This document shows, piece after piece, positions 1 to 5,220 of a DNA stretch of 5,220 bases. The translations under genes and the position numbers were made by a program. Within the stretch, counting starts at the first letter, position 1. Every line of letters begins with the position of its first letter. The notes beneath the pieces are model-generated. The model was not told the DNA's origin. It saw nothing but the letters and a program-made list of their open reading frames with translations, and made no database searches. The stretch covers positions 1-5,220 of the forward strand of contig CAHJXG010000206.1 of NCBI GenBank assembly GCA_903644035.1, read 5' to 3'. Origin of the DNA: Rhodospirillales bacterium. GTDB lineage: Bacteria; Pseudomonadota; Alphaproteobacteria; Acetobacterales; Acetobacteraceae.

Positions 1-97
1 GGCGGAGCGGGGGCGGCGGGCGCTGCGGGTGCATCTGGGCGCGGACGTGGGCGCCGGGCTGGCGCGGCTGGCCCGTGCCGTGGACGCGGCGCTGTAA
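1..97 (+). CDS. C-terminal end of probable bifunctional transaldolase/glucose-6-phosphate isomerase (partial, 5' end outside window)
   Basis: An open frame enters from the left edge (first full codon at base 2) and ends at TAA 95-97, giving 31 residues. The tail begins [15 protein letters not shown] and continues as an alanine- and leucine-rich helix. This resembles, from memory, the end of the fused transaldolase/phosphoglucose isomerase proteins (about 950 residues) of Acetobacteraceae and some other bacteria, where a conserved ERGRR-x-LR-x-HLG stretch closes the isomerase half. Such an enzyme would interconvert glucose 6-phosphate and fructose 6-phosphate and carry out the transaldolase step of the non-oxidative pentose phosphate branch. 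The position 11 nt upstream of gnd on the same strand fits the operon. With only 31 residues visible, no catalytic residue can be checked. That it is coding is likely; the identity is inferred from the motif and the neighbours. Confidence 0.58.
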   Translation, partial: AERGRRALRVHLGADVGAGLARLARAVDAAL

Positions 98-107
98 AGG
101 GGGAAGG
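96..107 (+). promoter_or_regulatory. Ribosome binding site of gnd
   Basis: The purine run AAAGGGGGAAGG sits directly upstream of the gnd ATG at 109. Its AGGGGG core (98-103) lies 5 nt before the start, and it overlaps the stop codon of the preceding gene. It is the strongest and best placed Shine-Dalgarno-like sequence in the window and supports ATG 109 as the gnd start. The later genes rely on much weaker sites or on overlap. Confidence 0.7.
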
Positions 108-108
108 C

Positions 109-1155
<1,047 letters not shown>

Positions 1156-1158
1156 GGC

Positions 1159-2694
1159 GTGGACGTCTCCGCCGTCTTGTCCAGTCCCGGCGACCTTGCA
1201 TCGGCCGACCCGGCGCCGCCATGCACGCTGGTGATCTTCGGCGCGGCGGGGGACCTGACGAAGCGGCTGCTGATCCCGTCGATCTACAACATGCGGCAGG
1301 CCGGGCTGCTGCAGGACGGCTTCCAGGTCATCGGCGTCGATCGCGTGGCCCGCGACGACAGCGCCTACCGCAACGACCTGACCGAAGCCATGCAGGGCTT
1401 CGCATCCAGCACGGGCGGCGAGTTCGATCCGGGCGTGCTGGACGGCCCTGACTGGGGCTGGGTGCGCGACCGGCTGTCCTATCAGGTGGGCGACCTGGGG
1501 GACGCCGAAACCTACGAGGCGCTGAGGCGCCGGATTTCCGGCAGCTGCGTGTTCTACCTGGCCGTCGCCGCCCGCTTCTTCGGCCCCGTGCTGACTCGCC
1601 TGGCCGATGGCGGGCTGATGCAGGAGGCGGAGGGCGCGTTCCGCCGCGTGGTGGTCGAGAAGCCGTTCGGCCACGACCTCGCCAGCGCCAAGGCGCTGAA
1701 CCAGTTGATCCTCGACAAGATGGGCGAAAGTCAGGTGTATCGCATCGACCATTTCCTGGGCAAGGAGACGGTGCAGAACATCATGGCGCTGCGGTTCAGC
1801 AACGGCATCTTCGAGCCGCTGTGGAACCGCAACTACATCGACCATGTGCAGATCACCGCCGCCGAGACGGTGGGGGTCGAGCGGCGCGGCTCGTTCTACG
1901 AGGCCACCGGCGCGCTGCGGGACATGGTGCCGAACCATATGTTCCAGCTGCTGGCCATGACGGCGATGGAGCCGCCCAACAGCTTCGACGCCGACGCGGT
2001 GCGGACCGAGAAGGCCAAGGTGCTGCAGGCGATCAAGCCGCTGGACGCCGCGAGCGTGGCGCGGGACGTGGTGCGCGGCCAGTACGGCGCGGGACGCCTG
2101 GGGGATCGCGACGTGCCGGGCTATCGCGAGGAGCCTGACGTCGCCGCCGACAGCACGACCGAGACCTACGTCGCCCTGCGGCTCATGGTTGACAACTTCC
2201 GCTGGGCCGGGGTGCCGTTCTACGTGCGGACCGGCAAGCGCATGACGCAGCGCCGCACCGAGATCGTCGTGCACTTCAAGCAGGCGCCCCATGCGCTGTT
2301 CCGCGACACGCCGGTCGAGAGGCTGACGCCGAACGCCATGGTCATTCACGTGCAGCCGAGCGAGGGCATCACGCTGAACATCAGCGCGAAGGTGCCGGGG
2401 CCCACGCTCCACCTCGGCCGGGTGGCGATGGATTTCCGCTATGCCGACTACTTCAACACCCCGGCCAACACCGGCTACGAGACGCTGCTGTACGACGTCA
2501 TGATCGGCGACGCGACGCTGTTCCAGCGGGCGGACAACGTCGAGGCCGGCTGGCAGGTCGTGCAGCCGATCCTTGACGAGGTCGGGGCCGGCCACACGAC
2601 GGCGCAGCCCTATGCCGCAGGATCGGCCGGCCCCGCGGCGGCAGACGCGCTGCTGGAACGGGACGGCCGCCATTGGCTGGCGCTCGGCGCATGA
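1159..2694 (+). CDS. zwf: Glucose-6-phosphate 1-dehydrogenase
   Basis: Cytosolic first enzyme of the oxidative pentose phosphate pathway; it oxidises glucose 6-phosphate to 6-phosphoglucono-1,5-lactone with NAD(P)+. The 511 residues are close to the usual 480-510. The N-terminal coenzyme domain has FGAAGDLTKR at 27-36, and Arg62 in VIGVDR sits where the NADP-phosphate-binding arginine is found. EKPFGHD begins at Glu167. The family signature RIDHFLGKE spans 195-203, with Asp197, His198 and Lys202. GALRDMVPNH ends at His260, the expected general base. The C-terminal beta+alpha domain includes VPFYVRTGKR and ends with the typical FQRADNVE-x-GW. The start is GTG 1159, 3 nt after the gnd stop; the ATG at 1221 is out of frame and the only other upstream option is TTG 1177. 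No clear Shine-Dalgarno is well placed, so translation is probably coupled to gnd. About 20 residues precede the first beta strand. Confidence 0.97.
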   Translation: MDVSAVLSSPGDLASADPAPPCTLVIFGAAGDLTKRLLIPSIYNMRQAGLLQDGFQVIGVDRVARDDSAYRNDLTEAMQGFASSTGGEFDPGVLDGPDWGWVRDRLSYQVGDLGDAETYEALRRRISGSCVFYLAVAARFFGPVLTRLADGGLMQEAEGAFRRVVVEKPFGHDLASAKALNQLILDKMGESQVYRIDHFLGKETVQNIMALRFSNGIFEPLWNRNYIDHVQITAAETVGVERRGSFYEATGALRDMVPNHMFQLLAMTAMEPPNSFDADAVRTEKAKVLQAIKPLDAASVARDVVRGQYGAGRLGDRDVPGYREEPDVAADSTTETYVALRLMVDNFRWAGVPFYVRTGKRMTQRRTEIVVHFKQAPHALFRDTPVERLTPNAMVIHVQPSEGITLNISAKVPGPTLHLGRVAMDFRYADYFNTPANTGYETLLYDVMIGDATLFQRADNVEAGWQVVQPILDEVGAGHTTAQPYAAGSAGPAAADALLERDGRHWLALGA

Positions 2695-3503
2695 GCCGCC
2701 CCGTCCGCCTCGTGGTGTCCGACGTGGACGGCACGCTGGTGCAGACCGACAAGTCGCTAGCGCCCGGCACCGTGGCGGCCGCCGCGCGGCTGCGGGCAGC
2801 CGGCATCCCGCTCGCCATTGTCAGCGCCCGCCCGCCGCGCGGCATGTTGTGGATCGCCCAGGAGCTGGGGCTGGCGGGGCTGCTGGCCGGGTTCAACGGC
2901 GGCACCATCATGCAGCCGGACGGGACCGTGGTCGAGCAGCACGCCGTGCCGCCGGACGCCGCGCGGGCCGCGCTGGCGCTGTTCGCCCGCAGCAACGTCA
3001 GCGCCTGGCTGTTCACCGCGGAGGAGTGGCTGGCGCAGGACCCGGATGGGCCGCATGTCGCGCACGAGCGCCATACCGTGCGCTTTCATGAGCGCATCGT
3101 CGAGGGGTTCGACCCCTATATCGGCGAGGCCGGCAAGCTGGTGGGCGTGACCGACGACGCTCCCCTGCTGGCCCGGCTGGAGACGGAGCTGCAGGCGATG
3201 CTCGGAGCCACGGCCAACGCCAAGCGGTCGCAGACCTATTACCTCGACGTGACGCACCGCGAGGCGAACAAGGGCAACGCCGTCCGCATGCTGGCGGCGC
3301 ATGTGGGCGTGGATCTGGCGGAGGTGGCGGTGCTGGGCGACATGGAGAACGACTTGCCGATGTTCGATGTGGCCGGGTTCGCGGTGGCCATGGGCAACGC
3401 GTCGCCCGCGGTGCAGGCCCGGGCCGCCGCGGTCACCGGGACCAACGACGCCGATGGCTGGGCGCAGGCCGTGGACCAGCTTATCCTGACGAGGCGCGGC
3501 TGA
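2691..3503 (+). CDS. Cof-type HAD-IIB family phosphatase, substrate unknown
   Basis: A 270-residue haloacid dehalogenase superfamily hydrolase, probably a cytosolic Mg-dependent sugar-phosphate or related phosphatase. All four HAD motifs are present: motif I DVDGT with nucleophile Asp11 and acid/base Asp13; motif II Ser45 in IVSARPP; motif III Lys194 in NKGNAV; motif IV GDMENDLPMF with Asp217 and Asp221. The long insert between motifs II and III (roughly 85-185) is the C2B cap typical of Cof/YbiV/YidA-like proteins. NKGNAV and GDMENDLPMF are hallmarks of this subfamily. I chose ATG 2691 because it overlaps the zwf stop as ATGA; a TTG at 2673 would add six residues and lies deeper in zwf. It overlaps zwf by 4 nt and pgl by 1 nt, so all three should be co-translated. 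Its substrate cannot be read from sequence; a detoxifying or overflow role on pentose phosphate intermediates is a guess from context. Confidence 0.92.
   Translation: MSRPVRLVVSDVDGTLVQTDKSLAPGTVAAAARLRAAGIPLAIVSARPPRGMLWIAQELGLAGLLAGFNGGTIMQPDGTVVEQHAVPPDAARAALALFARSNVSAWLFTAEEWLAQDPDGPHVAHERHTVRFHERIVEGFDPYIGEAGKLVGVTDDAPLLARLETELQAMLGATANAKRSQTYYLDVTHREANKGNAVRMLAAHVGVDLAEVAVLGDMENDLPMFDVAGFAVAMGNASPAVQARAAAVTGTNDADGWAQAVDQLILTRRG
3491..3494 (+). promoter_or_regulatory. Ribosome binding site of pgl
   Basis: GAGG lies inside the end of the HAD gene, 8 nt before the pgl ATG at 3503. Together with the TGATG stop/start overlap it supports this start and suggests that terminating ribosomes re-initiate on pgl. 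Confidence 0.5.
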
Positions 3504-4207
3504 TGGATGCCGTGCTGGCCGACGCCCCGGCCTTGGCCGCGCACGCCGCGGCGTGGATGACGGGCATCCTGCAGGCGCGGCCCGGGCCGGTGGCGGTCGC
3601 GCTGTCGGGCGGGTCCACGCCGAAGCTGCTGTATCAGGTCCTGGCGGCGCCGCCGTTCGTGGACCAGGTGCCCTGGGACCGGACGCACTGGTTCTGGGGC
3701 GACGAGCGTTTCGTGCCGCATGACGACGGGCGCAGCAACTACCGCATGGCGATGGAGGCGATGCTGGGCCGGGTGGGCGCGCCGTCCGGCAACATCCACC
3801 CGATCCCGACGGAGGGCATGTCGGCCGAGGACGCCGCCGCGCGATACCAGATCACGCTGCAAGCCCATCATGGCGGCCAGACGCTTGATCCCCTTCGCCC
3901 GCTGTTCGACATCGTTCTGATGGGATTGGGCACCAACGGCCACACGGCGTCGCTGTTTCCCGACACGCCGGTGCTCAAGGAGCGCGTGGCCTGGGCCGCC
4001 GCCGTGACGCCCAAGGGCGAGCCGACGCGGATCACGCTGACCTACCCGGCGCTGGAAAGCTGCCGCTTCGCCGCCTTCCTCGTGGCGGGCGCGGACAAGC
4101 GGGACGTGCTGGCCCAGGTGCGGTCGGGTGCGGGCGACCTGCCCGCGGCGCGCTACCGCCCCACGGGGGAGCTGCACTGGTTCGCCGACCAGGCCGCGGC
4201 GGGTTAG
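3503..4207 (+). CDS. pgl: 6-phosphogluconolactonase
   Basis: Hydrolyses 6-phosphoglucono-lactone, the product of Zwf, to 6-phosphogluconate, the substrate of Gnd; cytosolic. The 234 residues are of normal length for the bacterial NagB/PGL-fold type. LSGGSTP at 34-40 is the phosphate-binding loop. [10 protein letters not shown] (63-72) followed by SNY (78-80) is the second signature. [13 protein letters not shown] (141-153) carries the catalytic His147. The usual residue before the GH pair is Asp (DGH), whereas Asn145 is found here. [13 protein letters not shown], near 168-180, is the conserved C-terminal substrate-side strand. DevB/SOL-type lactonase is a far better fit than glucosamine-6-phosphate deaminase, given these motifs and the zwf/gnd neighbours. 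The ATG overlaps the stop of the HAD gene by one base. The gene ends in TAG, in the same frame as the following gluconokinase gene. Confidence 0.95.
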   Translation: MDAVLADAPALAAHAAAWMTGILQARPGPVAVALSGGSTPKLLYQVLAAPPFVDQVPWDRTHWFWGDERFVPHDDGRSNYRMAMEAMLGRVGAPSGNIHPIPTEGMSAEDAAARYQITLQAHHGGQTLDPLRPLFDIVLMGLGTNGHTASLFPDTPVLKERVAWAAAVTPKGEPTRITLTYPALESCRFAAFLVAGADKRDVLAQVRSGAGDLPAARYRPTGELHWFADQAAAG

Positions 4208-4210
4208 GAG
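4206..4210 (+). promoter_or_regulatory. Candidate Shine-Dalgarno (AGGAG) for gntK, oddly distant from the ATG
   Basis: AGGAG overlaps the pgl stop codon and is the best anti-16S match in the pgl-gntK gap. It lies 30 nt before the gntK ATG at 4241, which is too far for normal initiation. It lies 9 nt before an in-frame CTG at 4220, and an imperfect inverted repeat (4212-4228) falls between it and the ATG. It may be a real signal that works through folding or through a rare start codon, or it may be chance. Confidence 0.3.
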
Positions 4211-4211
4211 C

Positions 4212-4228
4212 ATCACGCGCTGCGCGAT
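4212..4228 (+). repeat. Small imperfect inverted repeat between pgl and gntK
   Basis: ATCACGC and GCGCGAT flank a GCT loop. They form three outer pairs, one A-C mismatch and three inner G-C pairs. It has no U-tract after it and is short, so it is not a terminator. If it folds in the mRNA it would shorten the distance between the upstream AGGAG and the gntK ATG from 30 to about 13 nt. In such GC-rich DNA a palindrome of this size can easily arise by chance. Confidence 0.3.
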
Positions 4229-4240
4229 ATCGTACCCGGC

Positions 4241-4762
4241 ATGAGCGCGCCCGCCCCCTCCGTCCTCGTCGTCATGGGCGTCTCCGGTTCCGGCAAGACG
4301 ACCATCGCCGCGTTGCTGGCGGGGCGGCTCGGCTGGGAGTACGAGGACGGCGACGATTTCCATCCGCCGGAGAACGTCGCCAAGATGCACGGCGGGACGC
4401 CGCTGGACGACGCGGACCGCTGGCCGTGGCTCGCCGCCATCGCCGCCTGGGTCGACGCCACACGATCCACCGGGCGGCACGGCGTGGTCGCGTGCTCGGC
4501 CCTGCGCCGCGCCTATCGCGACGTCCTGTTGCGGGATCGCCCCGACGTGCGCCTGGTGTATCTGCAGGGCGACAAGCAGCTGATCGCCGCGCGCCAGGCG
4601 GCCCGGACGAACCACTACATGCCGGCGACCCTGGTCGACAGCCAGTTCGCGGCGCTGGAGGAACCCATGCCCGACGAGCACCCCATCGTCGTCTCCGTGG
4701 CGCCGCGGCCCAAGGAGATCGTGCAGGCGATCATCGCGCAGCTGCCGGGCGCCGCTCGGTGA
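4241..4762 (+). CDS. gntK: Gluconokinase
   Basis: Phosphorylates D-gluconate with ATP to 6-phosphogluconate in the cytosol, bringing external or periplasmically formed gluconate into the pathway at the Gnd substrate. The 173 residues match the usual 165-180. A P-loop, GVSGSGKTT, spans 13-21 with Lys19. The gluconokinase-specific block [17 protein letters not shown] (36-52) is followed by [11 protein letters not shown] (54-64), [10 protein letters not shown] (85-94) and the lid/C-terminal region NHYMP...[12 protein letters not shown], all characteristic of GntK rather than shikimate or adenylate kinase. ATG 4241 leaves 11 residues before the P-loop glycine, a normal N-terminus. No Shine-Dalgarno stands at a normal distance. 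The reading frame is the same as that of pgl, separated from it by the TAG and 11 sense codons. The 3' end overlaps rpiA by 4 nt. Confidence 0.96.
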   Translation: MSAPAPSVLVVMGVSGSGKTTIAALLAGRLGWEYEDGDDFHPPENVAKMHGGTPLDDADRWPWLAAIAAWVDATRSTGRHGVVACSALRRAYRDVLLRDRPDVRLVYLQGDKQLIAARQAARTNHYMPATLVDSQFAALEEPMPDEHPIVVSVAPRPKEIVQAIIAQLPGAAR

Positions 4763-5220
4763 CGGAGTTGTTGGACCAAGCCGCGCTCAAGCGACAGGCG
4801 GCGGAGGCGGCAGTGGCGGCGGTGGAGGACGGCATGGTGCTGGGCCTGGGCACCGGCTCCACGGCCGCGCTCGCCGTCGCGGCGCTGGGGGCGCGGGTGC
4901 AGGGGGGGTTGCGCGTCGTCGGCATCCCGACGTCGGAGCGCACGGCGGAGCAGGCGAGGGGGCTGGGCATCCCGCTCGCGGGCTTCGCCGAGCATACCCG
5001 CATCGACCTCACCATCGACGGCGCGGACGAGGTGCACACCGGCACGCTCGCCCTCATCAAGGGCCTGGGCGGGGCGCTGTTGCGGGAGAAGATCGTCGCC
5101 GCCGCCAGCCGGCGCATGACGGTCATCGTGGACGAGAGCAAGCTGGTGCCGAGCCTGGGCGGGGTGCGCCTGCCGGTGGAGATCGTGGCGTTCGGCTGGC
5201 AATCGACGCTGGCGCGCCTG
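4759..5220 (+). CDS. rpiA: Ribose-5-phosphate isomerase A (partial, 3' end outside window)
   Basis: Interconverts ribulose 5-phosphate (made by Gnd) and ribose 5-phosphate. 154 residues of the usual 220-235 are visible and the frame is open to the right edge. GLGTGSTA (29-36) is the phosphate-binding loop, and IPTSERT (56-62) is the next conserved block. TIDGADEV (85-92) supplies Asp87 and Asp90, equivalent to E. coli Asp81 and Asp84. [13 protein letters not shown] (99-111) supplies Lys101 and Glu110, equivalent to Lys94 and Glu103. The spacing between the DGADE and IKG motifs is one residue longer than in E. coli. [10 protein letters not shown] near the edge is the conserved entry to the last domain. 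It starts at GTG 4759, overlapping the gntK stop as GTGA without a clear Shine-Dalgarno, so coupling to gntK is likely. A run of seven G at 4902-4908 is read in frame. Confidence 0.95.
   Translation, partial: MTELLDQAALKRQAAEAAVAAVEDGMVLGLGTGSTAALAVAALGARVQGGLRVVGIPTSERTAEQARGLGIPLAGFAEHTRIDLTIDGADEVHTGTLALIKGLGGALLREKIVAAASRRMTVIVDESKLVPSLGGVRLPVEIVAFGWQSTLARL

Noticed and set aside
2673..2690. TTG start giving six extra residues to the HAD protein
   Set aside because: ATG 2691 forms the classic ATGA overlap with the zwf stop and places the DxDGT motif at the normal distance from the N-terminus.
4208..4240. Rho-independent terminator or promoter in the pgl-gntK gap
   Set aside because: The hairpin has only six pairs with a mismatch and no following T-run. 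The gap is too short and GC-rich to show recognisable -35/-10 elements.
3239..4681. 480-codon open frame on the minus strand opposite the HAD gene, pgl and gntK
   Set aside because: It spans three well-supported plus-strand genes and their junctions, is Arg/Gly/His rich and shows no family motif; it is a composition artefact.
4615..5202. Minus-strand open frames opposite the gntK end and rpiA
   Set aside because: The plus strand carries clear GntK and RpiA motifs. The reverse products are low-complexity Arg/Ala/His sequences without a plausible start context.

Overview
The window is one densely packed plus-strand operon of central carbon metabolism from a GC-rich bacterium (roughly 70% G+C by eye, with strong G/C preference at third codon positions). 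It holds the oxidative pentose phosphate pathway plus entry and exit enzymes. The order is the C-terminal end of a probable bifunctional transaldolase/glucose-6-phosphate isomerase, then a short-type 6-phosphogluconate dehydrogenase (gnd), glucose-6-phosphate dehydrogenase (zwf), a Cof-type HAD phosphatase, 6-phosphogluconolactonase (pgl), gluconokinase (gntK) and the 5' two thirds of ribose-5-phosphate isomerase A (rpiA). The gene order with a Tal-Pgi fusion upstream of gnd, and the short 6-phosphogluconate dehydrogenase, suggest an alphaproteobacterium of the Acetobacteraceae (acetic acid bacteria and relatives). This assignment rests on remembered gene order and protein style, not on a database search.

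Layout: 1-97 is the tail of the Tal-Pgi-like gene. gnd (109-1155) has the only strong, well-placed Shine-Dalgarno sequence in the window, apart from a modest one before pgl. zwf (1159-2694) starts at GTG after a 3-nt gap. The HAD gene (2691-3503) overlaps zwf through ATGA, and pgl (3503-4207) overlaps the HAD gene by one base in TGATG. A 33-nt gap then precedes gntK (4241-4762), and rpiA (4759 to past the right edge) overlaps gntK through GTGA. There is no promoter, terminator, RNA gene, repeat array or mobile element that I can support, and no gene-free stretch longer than 33 nt.

How the genes work together: Zwf oxidises glucose 6-phosphate to 6-phosphoglucono-lactone, Pgl hydrolyses it to 6-phosphogluconate, and Gnd decarboxylates that to ribulose 5-phosphate. 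RpiA converts this to ribose 5-phosphate, and the Tal-Pgi enzyme returns carbon to hexose phosphate. GntK feeds free gluconate into the route at 6-phosphogluconate. An aspartate at the end of the second beta strand of Gnd suggests NAD rather than NADP use, so the two dehydrogenases may deliver different reduced cofactors. The gene without a known place in this pathway is the HAD phosphatase, locked by overlaps between zwf and pgl. The pgl-gntK junction is also odd: an AGGAG lies 30 nt before the gntK ATG, with a small inverted repeat between them. I did not find a convincing undescribed system; the window is mostly ordinary metabolism with a few points worth checking.
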